Counted from the first letter of the stretch, positions 54,001-61,819 are shown. The stretch is 64,000 nt of DNA from Flavobacteriales bacterium UBA6057 (GCA_002428995.1 DIYJ01000006.1:124001-188000), one strand, 5' to 3'. Notes: generated by a model not told the origin, from the letters alone. A program made the numbers and translations.

Positions 54001-56795
54001 TGCCAGGTCTGAGTCTTACGTATACCATCAACGATGGAAACCTCGTTCTGAACTTCACCTTTGCCACGCAGAGCTATGGAGTAGGAGGTAGCGAGGAGGA
54101 TGTGGAAGCTGGAATCAAGAAGGCTTACCAAGACCTTTACACCTACACCCAATCCTTCTATCAGATGCAGACCTTGTTCTCTGCCAACAACAGCACGGCA
54201 CCTGTGGTGGTAGGAACAAGCATCGACAACACGCTGGGCAGCGCAACGAGTCATCCCTTGTCGGCTGCTGATGTAAACCTGATCTATACCAATGCGATCA
54301 ACTTCCTGCAAGCAGTGATAGCGAAGGATGCACCTTATGTTATCAAAGAAGTCGGAGGCATACTGCCTGTGAAGGAGTGCCTGCCCATTACCTGGACTTC
54401 CAGCAGCATTGCCATCCCGATGAGCAATACGAAAGCCATTTTTGAGTTGAGCACAGAACTGATCATTCAGCGAGACAGCGCATTGATTGATCCGAACTGT
54501 GTTGCTGTTCAGCACGTGCGAACGCGCAGCATGATGGTGAAGCCTGACACGGATGCTTCGTCAGCCGGAGAGGCTCAGTCACTGAAAGGTTTTGCTTCAC
54601 AGTTTGAAAGCAGCTACAAGTCTTCCACAGCCTTGTATAAGCTCGTGGTTGGAGACGACAACAAAAGTGTGCAGGGAACCACTGCGGCTAAGAAGCTGTG
54701 GGTCGCACAGTTTGGCGCTGGCGGCATCAATGTCACCTTCGGTTCAACGCCCAATTACTATGCACCTGCACCGCTTTCAACAGCTGTTGTGAACCTGGGT
54801 GAAGTAAGCATCACTGATTATGGATCATCTAAGACGACCACACAGAATTTCTCCAGCGTAAGCCTGGATAAGTGGGGGAGAACGGTGCTGGAAGCGATTG
54901 ATCAATTGTTGTTGCCAGAATACGCGATACCGGCCAGCATCATTGGGAATGCGGCTTCCACGCCAGCAGACAACAGCTACGAGCAGATTTTAGCTGCAAA
55001 GAACACCTTGGCAAATGCGATTGCAGCTTCGCTAGCACCCATTGAATCGGGAGGTGCGAGCATTTCACCCAACGGAGCCAAACACTATAGAGAACTGCTG
55101 TTACAGAAGCTTGCCTACGCTTATGACGTGGAAGCGATCATTGAAGCTCCTGTAACTGCTGCAGTGAATGGAACGACTCCGGCATCGGTAAACCTGCACG
55201 GAAAGCTGGAACTGTCTTCGGGCAGCGAGACTCCCGGGAACTACTCGTTGACAAGCCATCCACTGCAAGCTGGCGCCAATGCCACGGATCCAGTGAATCT
55301 TACCACTTTCCTAAGTCTGAAAGGACATTCAGGAGCACACAAGTCGCTTTCCCTGAGCGATGTGGAGTTCCTCATTCAGCACATCGAACATCAGCTGGGG
55401 GGGACGGCACCTGCTAGCATGCTTTCCTTTGTTCTACCTCCAACGATCTCAGAGCTTACAGCAGTTGGTCTGACGTTGGAGCTAGGCGGTACTGGCGACC
55501 TGGACGTGCCGTTGTTATTGCGTTCCTATCCAACACCGCCTTCGCTGTTGGGGCAGGCGTTCAGTAGTGATACACCTGAGACTGTTTCGGTTGTTTCAGA
55601 CTTGCTGGAATGGGATTATGCCTTCACCTACACCTTGGTGGCGGCTGCGCAAGATGAGGTTTCTGTGCAGATCAACTACAATGCTACTCCGCCTTCAAAC
55701 GGATTAAACACCCCGCCAACACCGGCATTACCGTTTGAACAGGCATTAGCCAGCTTCATTCATAACTATGGTGCTATTCAGACCGATCTTTTAGGGAATC
55801 TCCCGCAGGTCTATTTTGGAATGGATACTTCGAATGAGGCCTACACCAAAGCATCAGCAGCACTGACTGCTTTTGCCAGCGATGTGAGCGCCATTGCTAC
55901 CCAATGGAAGGCCTGGACAGAATTGGAGCCTGCGCAGAATCCAACAGATGGAGCTTTGGTTTACACGGTGAAGGAAAAGAATAAGGCCAAGGGTCTGAAA
56001 ATGACAGTAACATCCACTGGAGCCTCGGTTGGGACAGCTGTTGTGACGATTCCTGAATCACCATATCAGCCAGAAATGGTTTCAGATTCCTGGACAGGAT
56101 ACTTCAAGGATGGAAATGGGAACTACCTGAGTTATGAGGATCGGAATGAGTACCCGCAGCGTACCTTGAATTTCAAAGGTCTGTCGTTGTTGAACCAGCA
56201 GGATGCATGGGCGGGAGTGAGTATCATTCGGAATTCACAGTTGCTGGGTAGCACAGGTCCTGCCACGAACTCGGATTTCGTCTTCTGTTCTCCGGTGGTG
56301 AAAGCCAGGAACGTGCTGACCCCAATGTTGGAGCACAAAACAGCCTATAATCTTACCAGCCTGGGAGTCAGTGGTTCTGACATTTCAGCGTATTTAAAAG
56401 CATTGATGGAGGTGTTCTGTACATCACCGGCCAGCTTTACCAAAGCTTACCTGCGTTTCCAGATCGATTATCGCTACACCTTGATCAATGATGCAAAAGC
56501 ACCTGAGATCATTCTTCCGATTGTGATCACGACCCACTTCGCTTACGCAGATTCTTCGGATACGGATGCAAACCTGGCTCAGTTGGGAATCTATATCAAT
56601 CAATTTGTGACCGATCGCAATCTGCAGACGGACACTCCAACAAACGCCACAACGGGCCCTTATCACTACAATGGCCGCATCAACATTCGGGTGGAGCAGT
56701 ATTCGAATCAGAATCCTCAAACGCCTTTGGCGGTGTTGGGCGAGCTATACGTGCCCGTTGGCAACATTAGTTCATGGCCAACCAGTGTCTCATGA
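48015..56795 (+). CDS. Giant multidomain protein with LysM-like repeats (2926 aa)
   Basis: One uninterrupted frame of 8.8 kb encodes a soluble protein without signal peptide, membrane helix or sorting domain. Residues 1-850 are repeating beta modules (LTLQELGTAIG near the start, LGLGKSIHKGMLKAGISV, LMGKVYGDINFAIVQANVSL), the pattern I link to DUF6603-like proteins. About four LysM-like repeats lie at 1130-1400 (ISDICSRYNVTEADFLEAN, TVTDISGHYLS, HTVKEGDTVEIILGKLS, LAGIANSYSITVADLAL). The remaining 1500 residues are Ser/Thr-rich and unassigned. LysM usually binds peptidoglycan or chitin, which is odd for a protein with no visible export signal. Its stop overlaps the glycosyltransferase start (ATGA). 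Confidence 0.8.
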   Translation: MSKGFTINGSATGTVSLTLQELGTAIGLSLPQSWTSGDSVSISDLVTNVDTGTGDYSVSFTAGAQLEAPGLGGAKMSDVVITVKATKKPAPGGGGGDLLSEGAALVGATQHTHTYDMSFSGWLELTHSTNTFYVNVSGEYDTDGDTWSIAATTTQEISVAAVINTILGEADLSALTFLTKAINDGIIIKKLSLKASHGSDGKDSFKAKVDFDWTIDLIPGSKTYQLPITGASITLKQKDGGAKEFKAKGNTIAPEINTQVEIEYKYKTGSAKDDGSNLSMKWEDIKATYKSSGGGSLTFKAKNWNVGQVLVSLAKTIGIEGFELESPWNLLNDIEIQELDIVFDFSSHNISLTCDFASGINLYFIDIYGFTLERKKVEEKHDVLMTLNAKAMPGLTSLPGWNDLMGASSGGSGQGKSINNMPSVPGKGNKYFDLEYLGLGQRVTVASESSIDTVEEAINYLENAFKKPSTKSPVPDALEFNANSSWLIATDLKLLDAIKLGFVFNDPSLYGLLIEVDGIGSSSKAGKVLKVLNGLKFEILYKKISSTIGMYYIELKLPSEMRHLQFGEVAVTLPVLSLNIYTNGNFKIDVGYPVSMTNFSNCLTIQAFPFTGSGGFYFADLDEATAKGLPVTTKGTFHPVIEFGFAMNLGLGKSIHKGMLKAGISVVALGSLQGTMAWFHPTSSTSESDMYYRLLGTFGLMGKVYGDINFAIVQANVSLIITARASTVLESYKDIPLTLFAEVEAHAEISIDCGLFTIHIGFSFHTSITEHMTVGSNAPTSEIPWYSGGSNGQIVPPEYFTSFDQTALGSTALPTPKWSLFAAPTDAKHHLQYYFVPQVTFESSANPQYVAMLYMDAPATAASYASKNPPMTPPPAGSTSFEKLSKGILLWVINSMQGTQNQTLEDTGGTVVSISDLKSYLKVLESSTDLFTVEDIESFLQKQFNLNIRSPHTATQAQAAYMALFPMFPGFKMHSVVTSPDHGTTGISINFNDFATGDSAYLKDIQSFFAGLATDYEKNLGQTSSGDGYSASGPTSIAAFVFQDYFLMLAKTLLQHAIDYPKNYSSSSLSGTTASLSSIVTEYTTLSADNLVNAVSLAEQNGNLTLGGGIKLLVNGFKLPASQPSSPTSSSTISDICSRYNVTEADFLEANLRTPNLFPVGTTFNFTYQGTAQTPYTTVSGNTLHSIIRVFEAAISNAASISAGALLQQNNPALSSDITVTIPNVLYLTKAGDTVTDISGHYLSPGAAYGTAHYQSISVTPTDSLNAHALLSANTQTPGVFLPGVELSANAATHTVKEGDTVEIILGKLSNATITQLVAGTAKLPHQTATSLDATACLSHNVTWMIPAVEFETTSPTQANLAGIANSYSITVADLALSNEGVPGIWADSQDVVVPNLVALSANTIADGLIATKDATKGSAMVNTAGMGSRVFMSGLQLPNTTSLNWVGPSFITAGTEQVTDGDGAAHPSVYGLYNLTGQQFGVNLSTNASIELFFNGLNMTVVDPAPPQHQSLLDRVEHSVHDLLHHEHAETVSPNSLTVPMTQNEISKIQAKQTALGTLSFGEHIHTLDPTKQVPIHFALGTVTNWKYPGILATGITSNKEIQLIPLSRHTMNYIHEHASASAPVFTLNRVDQHHPTYNPTEEPITDFIWAASITMEIKELPHSPTAKGGCYELLGVDHEDLVLLKRLLAAPSPRPIESIVALYRPVAQSKTPEGYQSASTGNQQLLITQADLSVFGDAQASIGGQTTPTTTGLLMPDSNFLNLLSQASQERNGGYYLYYNDSTSGAGFPSSVFNQKSIGEIELVITYSTAATAAVPDYVNALIAGLPSMTKNTSLYLECIDQSTPTSTMPVGNYGFYATRPNPSSLGAPTTADQIFLLHTFSMLRYKLSGTHFNTSNSSMPLSPKKEHGAADNNTWYYEHTFPLYKFSTRSYTGLANTPTGIVPASNPYLGMGDSASLSFHWVDLFGNDLTTHQPADHNLTMLYRDAIIGLDQLPGLSLTYTINDGNLVLNFTFATQSYGVGGSEEDVEAGIKKAYQDLYTYTQSFYQMQTLFSANNSTAPVVVGTSIDNTLGSATSHPLSAADVNLIYTNAINFLQAVIAKDAPYVIKEVGGILPVKECLPITWTSSSIAIPMSNTKAIFELSTELIIQRDSALIDPNCVAVQHVRTRSMMVKPDTDASSAGEAQSLKGFASQFESSYKSSTALYKLVVGDDNKSVQGTTAAKKLWVAQFGAGGINVTFGSTPNYYAPAPLSTAVVNLGEVSITDYGSSKTTTQNFSSVSLDKWGRTVLEAIDQLLLPEYAIPASIIGNAASTPADNSYEQILAAKNTLANAIAASLAPIESGGASISPNGAKHYRELLLQKLAYAYDVEAIIEAPVTAAVNGTTPASVNLHGKLELSSGSETPGNYSLTSHPLQAGANATDPVNLTTFLSLKGHSGAHKSLSLSDVEFLIQHIEHQLGGTAPASMLSFVLPPTISELTAVGLTLELGGTGDLDVPLLLRSYPTPPSLLGQAFSSDTPETVSVVSDLLEWDYAFTYTLVAAAQDEVSVQINYNATPPSNGLNTPPTPALPFEQALASFIHNYGAIQTDLLGNLPQVYFGMDTSNEAYTKASAALTAFASDVSAIATQWKAWTELEPAQNPTDGALVYTVKEKNKAKGLKMTVTSTGASVGTAVVTIPESPYQPEMVSDSWTGYFKDGNGNYLSYEDRNEYPQRTLNFKGLSLLNQQDAWAGVSIIRNSQLLGSTGPATNSDFVFCSPVVKARNVLTPMLEHKTAYNLTSLGVSGSDISAYLKALMEVFCTSPASFTKAYLRFQIDYRYTLINDAKAPEIILPIVITTHFAYADSSDTDANLAQLGIYINQFVTDRNLQTDTPTNATTGPYHYNGRINIRVEQYSNQNPQTPLAVLGELYVPVGNISSWPTSVS

Positions 56796-57895
56796 TCGAC
56801 CCGAATCAACCAAGCTACACGGTCGGTTTGTGCATGATCGTGAAAAACGAGGCGCACGTGATCGAGCGCTGTCTTGCTTCGGTGAAGCCGATCATCCACC
56901 ACTGGGTGATTGTGGATACGGGTTCAACAGATGGAACCCAGGATGTGATTCGTGCATTCATGCAGGATGTTCCAGGTGAATTGCATGAACGTCCCTGGAA
57001 GGATTTTGGGAGCAATCGCAGCGAGGCCATGACTCTGGCGCGGAACAAGGCGGACTACACCTTGGTGATTGATGCGGATGAATGCTTCCGGCTGGCACCT
57101 GATTTCAGCTGGGCGCACCTTCAGGGGCAGGATTGCTTCATGATCAGTTCGGAAAACAACGGCATGCATTATCACCGCTGTCAACTCATGAACAACCGCT
57201 TGCCTTGGCGTTACGAAGGTGTGTTGCACGAATATGCCTTTGCACCGGGCGCGGCAAGGGGAGAGGTGTACCCAGGAATCACCACAGTGGTGCACCACGA
57301 TGGTGCTCGTTCCACCAATCCCGAAAAGTACGAGGCGGATGCTCGTGTCCTGAAACGTGCGCTCAAGAAGGAGCCTGACAATGTCCGCTATGTCTTCTAC
57401 CTCGCGCAGAGCTACAGGGATGCAGGGCAACTGGACAAAGCCATTCGATGGTATCAAAAGCGAGCCAAGTTGGGTGGCTGGGAAGAAGAGGTGTGGTTTT
57501 CCCTGTTTCAAATTGCGGAGCTGAAGTGCTTTCTGGGAAAGTCATGGGCAAAACAGATGGAAGCCTATCTCAAAGCCTACGAATACATGCCCGGCCGGCC
57601 TGAGCCCTTGTTTGCCATCGCCAGCTACTACATGTATGTAGAAGAGGATTACAGCACTGCTTTTCTGTTTCTTCAGCCAGCCGCTCATCGGCCTCTGAAT
57701 CTGAATCATCTCTATGTCGAGCCGAGGTTATACCATTGGAGTATCCCGTTGGAATATGCGGTGTGTTGCTATCATTTAGGGCTGCATGAGGAAGCGGTGG
57801 CGACTTATGACCGATTGCTGGTGTCTCCTCATTTGACGGAGGCACAGAAACAGAAGGCCCTGGAGAATCGGGGATGGTCGTTGCGAAGAGATTGA
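56792..57895 (+). CDS. GT2-family glycosyltransferase with TPR tail (367 aa)
   Basis: This cytoplasmic glycosyltransferase has a GT-A fold: YTVGLCMIVKNEAHVIERCL, WVIVDTGSTDGT, the metal-binding DxD in LVIDADECF and LPWRYEGVLHEY. The C-terminal 150 residues are TPR-like (VRYVFYLAQSYRDAGQLDKAI). It has the layout of GT2/TPR enzymes that modify proteins or cell-surface glycans. I start at the ATG whose ATGA overlaps the giant gene's stop; another in-frame ATG 18 bp earlier is possible. As the last gene of the operon it may glycosylate the collagen-like or giant protein, which is inference. Confidence 0.88.
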   Translation: MIDPNQPSYTVGLCMIVKNEAHVIERCLASVKPIIHHWVIVDTGSTDGTQDVIRAFMQDVPGELHERPWKDFGSNRSEAMTLARNKADYTLVIDADECFRLAPDFSWAHLQGQDCFMISSENNGMHYHRCQLMNNRLPWRYEGVLHEYAFAPGAARGEVYPGITTVVHHDGARSTNPEKYEADARVLKRALKKEPDNVRYVFYLAQSYRDAGQLDKAIRWYQKRAKLGGWEEEVWFSLFQIAELKCFLGKSWAKQMEAYLKAYEYMPGRPEPLFAIASYYMYVEEDYSTAFLFLQPAAHRPLNLNHLYVEPRLYHWSIPLEYAVCCYHLGLHEEAVATYDRLLVSPHLTEAQKQKALENRGWSLRRD

Positions 57896-57956
57896 TAGCT
57901 GGAGTGTTTGGGGAATAAGGCTAGATACTCTTGCACGCTCAGAAACCAAAGGGGTC

Positions 57957-58256
57957 TTATTCACTCAACCGAGTTTGAAAGTCCATCCTTTGGTGCAAAA
58001 CTCTGATCACCTCAATGCAACTTTGCTTAAGGTTGATCTTGTAGAAGATGATGTGGGATTTTACTCTTGACCAGAAATAGCCTTCTCGAATCTGATCGCA
58101 ACGCTTTCCTGATTCAGGCTTTTCAGCGAGGTATTCGATTTCATCGATCAAGAGATTGTAGTACCTGTCGGCTTGTTCGAGCGACCAATTCTCATAGGTA
58201 AACAGCCATATGCGCTCGATATCCCGATTTGCCTCTTGACTTATCCTATAGTTCAC
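57957..58256 (-). CDS. parE: ParE/RelE-family toxin
   Basis: This is a type II toxin of the RelE/ParE superfamily: 99 aa, MNYRISQEANRDIERIWLF at the start, DEIEYLAEKPESGKRCD in the middle, and strands YFWSRVKSHIIFYK and IEVIRVLHQRMD at the end. ParE-type toxins poison DNA gyrase; RelE-type ones cleave mRNA. The ParD-like antitoxin upstream and the RVLHQRMD tail favour ParE. The start is a GTG that overlaps the antitoxin stop by 1 bp (TAGTG), a coupling that keeps toxin below antitoxin. The strand opposes the giant-protein operon. Confidence 0.92.
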   Translation of the reverse strand: MNYRISQEANRDIERIWLFTYENWSLEQADRYYNLLIDEIEYLAEKPESGKRCDQIREGYFWSRVKSHIIFYKINLKQSCIEVIRVLHQRMDFQTRLSE

Positions 58257-58504
58257 TATTCGCTCAGGTGTTTTCTATGAAGGTTTTCTAAGCGCTGTTT
58301 CCGGTCAAAAGGCTCTACAAAACCTGACTTCTCACCTTTCTCCAATTCTTCAATTAATTCAGTCCTTTTTGCTTCCTCTTGCTCGAATAATCGTAAAGCC
58401 GCTCGAACGACTTCACTTGCTGAAGAGTACTTTCCTGTTTTAATCTGCTTTCGGATGAAATCGTTAAAGTAATCTCCTAGCAGAATGGATGTGTTTCTTG
58501 ACAT
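58256..58504 (-). CDS. parD: ParD/CopG-like antitoxin
   Basis: This 82-aa antitoxin has a ribbon-helix-helix N-terminus (TSILLGDYFNDFIRKQIKTG, SSASEVVRAALRLFEQEE) and a charged C-terminal tail that would wrap the toxin. The start at 58504 gives the standard MSRNTSILLG beginning; the frame is open 42 bp upstream. It is the first gene of the toxin-antitoxin pair, 22 bp after a perfect palindrome that likely serves as its operator. Antitoxin and complex normally repress their own promoter. Confidence 0.92.
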   Translation of the reverse strand: MSRNTSILLGDYFNDFIRKQIKTGKYSSASEVVRAALRLFEQEEAKRTELIEELEKGEKSGFVEPFDRKQRLENLHRKHLSE

Positions 58505-58526
58505 GATGTGAATTCGTTCTCCGAAA

Positions 58527-58543
58527 ATACCAATTCTTGGTAT
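58527..58543 (-). promoter_or_regulatory. Palindromic operator of parDE
   Basis: ATACCAA-TTC-TTGGTAT is a perfect 7-bp inverted repeat with a 3-bp centre, 22 bp upstream of the antitoxin start. It is a plausible site for ribbon-helix-helix autorepression. Confidence 0.7.
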
Positions 58544-58639
58544 CATTGAAGCCCAACATGGCAGTCATTGCAAAAGGTTGTTCAAAAGCTGGGAACTTCC
58601 GCAAATGGTCTTTTGAATGGCTGTAATTAGCCCGCTTCT

Positions 58640-59188
58640 TCAAATCTTCTTCACCCTTGGCTGTATGAACCAAACCGCAATCCACGGCAAAAAGAACAGT
58701 AGTAAGAAGGATTTGTAATAGTCAGAGAAGGATTGCTCCTTACCGGTTTCTGCGCTTGACAAAAGCTTCAAGGTGTTTCTATACATCAGTAACACTCCAA
58801 TAGCTGTAACAGTCAGTATTCCGAATACGATTCTCTTGTAAGTAAAGGCTTCCCCGCGTTGTAAGTCGCTCTCTGTGGCAACGTCTAAGGGGTCAACGAA
58901 GCCAACCATCATCAATGCAATAAACGAGATCAAAACTGCGGCAGGCGCAATCTTGTATGTCTTCATGATTTTAAGTTCCTTCTTTTTCTTTCTGAGCACA
59001 GCCACACTTTTCTCGCAAATTGCATAGAACCAAATCAACAATCCGACCGTCCCTATCGTGTTGACTATGCTTGTTATGATTTCCCTCGAAGGGTGATCAT
59101 CACCGTACCAGTTGAAGCCAACCATGATGGTGAATAGAAATAGGACTCCTGGATGCAGGCTGAGGAAGCGGGTTGTTATGGAGCTCAT
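58640..59188 (-). CDS. Hypothetical membrane protein (182 aa)
   Basis: This is a predicted inner-membrane protein with about five hydrophobic segments (residues 14-25, 38-60, 80-98, 118-136 and 158-176). A Lys-rich loop (VLRKKKKELKIMK, about 64-76) lies between the second and third. There are no catalytic or family motifs I recognise. It stands alone, 85 bp from the TonB-C-domain gene upstream on the same strand. Confidence 0.6.
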   Translation of the reverse strand: MSSITTRFLSLHPGVLFLFTIMVGFNWYGDDHPSREIITSIVNTIGTVGLLIWFYAICEKSVAVLRKKKKELKIMKTYKIAPAAVLISFIALMMVGFVDPLDVATESDLQRGEAFTYKRIVFGILTVTAIGVLLMYRNTLKLLSSAETGKEQSFSDYYKSFLLLFFLPWIAVWFIQPRVKKI

Positions 59189-59274
59189 ATGATTGGGGTT
59201 GAATACGACTGAAGGCAGTTATGACATGGCGTTAGCTGGTGGGTGTATTCTTTGAAAAGCCAGTTCTGATCAGC

Positions 59275-59925
59275 TCAACGAATGATAAAGGAAATCGGAA
59301 TTATATAAAAGCTGTCAACCGATTCACCATCTTTCTTGGCAGGCATCCAGTCAGGACTTTTCATCATTACCCTTACGGCTTCTTGGTCCAGATGCTTGTT
59401 CACTCCCTTGAAAATGGACACGACTTGTAAATCACCTTCCTCCGTCACTTTTGTGTGCAGCAAAACCTTGCCCTGGATTCTCTTGTCCATAGCCGCTGCC
59501 GGATAGCGAAGGTTTCTCCCCAGAAACTCATAAAACGCTGGAGTGCCTCCGGGAAAAGTTGCTGGTTGAGCGCTATCTTCATCTTCTTCCGGGTAAATAC
59601 CGCCTTCAACCTTCTCGTCAGAATATTTCAGTTCGAAACGGTAATCGCGCGTTTCTGTTCTGCCTTCATAGCGATTGTCTAACCATTCTCCTGATGGCAA
59701 ACCATTGGTGTGTTCTTCGTGTACAATAACACGCTGTGTGGAAGCAGAGTAGAGGGTCTGTTGTTTTACTCCATTTTCGGCTTTCAGTACCTCATAAAAC
59801 TTTGCTTTCTTCTCGGGGGTTTTCTTTTCTTTCCACTTGTCCTTGAAATACAGCGTGTCACTGCGTTGGCTGTAGAGTGCAAGGCTGCTTGCCGTGAAGA
59901 AGAGGAGGATGAATGTTGATTTCAA
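59275..59925 (-). CDS. Periplasmic TonB-C-domain protein (216 aa)
   Basis: This exported protein has a signal peptide (MKSTFILLFFTASSLALYSQ, TTG start) and no membrane anchor. Residues 45-100 include MORN-like NGLPSGEWLDN. Residues 125-216 are a TonB C-terminal fold (LRYPAAAMDKRIQGKVLLHTKV, HLDQEAVRVMMKSPDWMP, FYIIPISFI) close in plan to that of the Ton-operon protein at 9632. Without an anchor and Pro-rich arm it cannot transduce energy. It may bind outer-membrane proteins or act as a structural TonB-like module, as seen in many Bacteroidota proteins. Confidence 0.82.
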   Translation of the reverse strand: MKSTFILLFFTASSLALYSQRSDTLYFKDKWKEKKTPEKKAKFYEVLKAENGVKQQTLYSASTQRVIVHEEHTNGLPSGEWLDNRYEGRTETRDYRFELKYSDEKVEGGIYPEEDEDSAQPATFPGGTPAFYEFLGRNLRYPAAAMDKRIQGKVLLHTKVTEEGDLQVVSIFKGVNKHLDQEAVRVMMKSPDWMPAKKDGESVDSFYIIPISFIIR

Positions 59926-60006
59926 AATGGGGCTTTTGGGCTAAAGGTAGTGACTGTGAAGTGTGAGGCATGATTTTCCTCCATTGGTCTGCGTGCTCAA
60001 CGAGTA

Positions 60007-60441
60007 CTATTGATCTGTAGAGGTTTGCGTTTGCTTAGCCTTTGGATTTGTCAATGCTAGCAGTAGAGTTGTGGTAACTACGGATAGGACAGTCATCACA
60101 TCACCTGCCTGCCATGCCTCGTAGGTCATGACAATAGCGAATGCTATGAAAAAGCTGCCTACAACCTGGCCAGCGGTTTTGAGCCATCGCTTGACAGGTA
60201 CTGGGAGAAGCTCATCGAGCTTTGATTTTATCCAATCCACCAGCCAGTTAAGCAGCCCTATTCCCAGCCTGAAAGCAATAATTACTCCAACCACAAGGAA
60301 CACGTTCTGAAGGCTGTCCTGGCGGTTAAGGGCTTCGAAAAAGGGCAGGAAAATCATGGTGCAAAAAACGATTGCCACGATGATCAACGCCAACTTGATG
60401 CCGCCTCCCCAGGCGGTGGTGAGAAACTCTCGTCTGCTCAT
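60007..60441 (-). CDS. Hypothetical membrane protein (144 aa)
   Basis: This is a predicted inner-membrane protein with four hydrophobic segments (about 16-38, 46-68, 92-108 and 115-132) and a short cytoplasmic tail. It begins MSRREFLTTAWGGG, which superficially resembles a twin-arginine start but lacks the consensus. No family is recognised. The neighbour on the same strand, 42 bp upstream, encodes a putative metallopeptidase. Confidence 0.6.
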   Translation of the reverse strand: MSRREFLTTAWGGGIKLALIIVAIVFCTMIFLPFFEALNRQDSLQNVFLVVGVIIAFRLGIGLLNWLVDWIKSKLDELLPVPVKRWLKTAGQVVGSFFIAFAIVMTYEAWQAGDVMTVLSVVTTTLLLALTNPKAKQTQTSTDQ

Positions 60442-60483
60442 GTTGTCAGGGTGTTTGTCCCAAAACTACAATATATGCACAGA

Positions 60484-61626
60484 CTAATTGCTCTTTGTAG
60501 GAGCACTCATCGTCTTCCGACTCAATCCACCGACATAGTCCATGAACGCATCTGAAAACACGTGCTCACCTTCCAACTCACTGGCCACCGAATTGTAGAT
60601 CGCCAGAAACTTTACCGGGTCGCTGTAGCTTTCGATCATTTGCGCTCGCCCGATGGTTTCATTGACCAGGAAAGACATGTAGATGCCGTTGGTATGCCCT
60701 CCAAACTTGAAAAAACCTTGGATGTGTTTGTTGAACTGATCCTCGGCCATTTCCTCATTGAGGTAGCCTACAACCAGTGAATCCAGCCGCCTCAGTTTAT
60801 CGGGTGTGGTGCGGTAATCTTTGTTGTATTGCGCTACGATCGATTTTGGAGCTAGCCCCAACTTCTCAACCGGAGGTGTTTGCTTGTCAATCAAATCAGC
60901 AATTGCTTCCTGATGCAATTTGTTCAACTCAATCATCAAGGGATGCTCATAATCACGCTGAACCAGGCCTCTGTAGTTGTGATGAAATTCATGCGCGATA
61001 AACTTCACCAAGCCCTCTGGACCGCGTTCATACATAAGGTTCAAATCCAGAATGATCGCCCCTTCCTGAACACGCCCATCAGGATCAGAAACGATCACAT
61101 AAACAGGGTAGAGGTCAGGCGCAGCACCGCTGGAGGAGGCAGGAAGGTATGCACGTGCCATTGAATCAGCCTGAATCAGCACTTGATGAAAATCAGTATC
61201 CTTGAGGTAGAGATCCATTGCCTCCAGATTGTTTTTCAAACTGTAGAAGTTGTGAATGAGGGATAGCTTGAGGAAGTTATGATCGAGCTTTATGGTCAGG
61301 TCGAGAAGGCTATCGAGCCGGGCAGAATTGGAGGTGTCAAATACGATCAGCATGGCCTCCTTGATCATCTCCCGTTTTGTTATGGAATCGCGGTAAACGA
61401 GGTAATGCTGATAGCCGGCCGTGTGGAAAAGGTCATCCCAGGTGCTGTCGTCCATGGTAGCTCCACTCCGAATGTCCCGGGCTATCTCAATCACACGCTC
61501 TGCAGAGCGTGTGTTGATTGAAATGTCCGATTCTAAACCTGAAGTCGAATCCTCTGGCTGTTGAGGTCTCTGCGAGCAGCTGAGAAGAACAAGAGAAAAG
61601 AGCAGAAGAGAGGTGAAACGATGCAT
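60484..61626 (-). CDS. Putative zinc metallopeptidase lipoprotein (DUF5700-like, 380 aa)
   Basis: This is a predicted lipoprotein with lipobox VLLSC at about residue 17. A zinc-site motif HEFHH (KFIAHEFHHNYRG) is followed about 35 residues later by LHQEAIADLID, giving the HExxH...E(A)xxD layout of gluzincins. The family resembles DUF5700, a putative zinc peptidase group. The start at 61626 is fixed by the lipoprotein signal. A second HExxH protein is encoded next upstream, with 193 bp between. Confidence 0.75.
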   Translation of the reverse strand: MHRFTSLLLFSLVLLSCSQRPQQPEDSTSGLESDISINTRSAERVIEIARDIRSGATMDDSTWDDLFHTAGYQHYLVYRDSITKREMIKEAMLIVFDTSNSARLDSLLDLTIKLDHNFLKLSLIHNFYSLKNNLEAMDLYLKDTDFHQVLIQADSMARAYLPASSSGAAPDLYPVYVIVSDPDGRVQEGAIILDLNLMYERGPEGLVKFIAHEFHHNYRGLVQRDYEHPLMIELNKLHQEAIADLIDKQTPPVEKLGLAPKSIVAQYNKDYRTTPDKLRRLDSLVVGYLNEEMAEDQFNKHIQGFFKFGGHTNGIYMSFLVNETIGRAQMIESYSDPVKFLAIYNSVASELEGEHVFSDAFMDYVGGLSRKTMSAPTKSN

Positions 61627-61819
61627 AAGCTGATGGTAGACTTCCTTTTGAAAACTCAAAGTTAGAGGCCATGCATGCTTTGTTGTTCTGGAGCCAAGAG
61701 CACAGTTGACTTATCAAGCAAGCTGTTGGATTTGGAGGATAGGCGGTTTAACCGTTTCACTCTTCATCGCATCATTTGGCAGCTCAAGCTGCACGAACGC
61801 TGGGCGGGAAGCGGAGGGT

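Noticed and set aside
58464..58685. 73-residue minus-strand frame between parD and the membrane-protein gene
   Set aside because: It overlaps both the antitoxin start and the neighbouring gene, with no export or domain signal; probably spurious.
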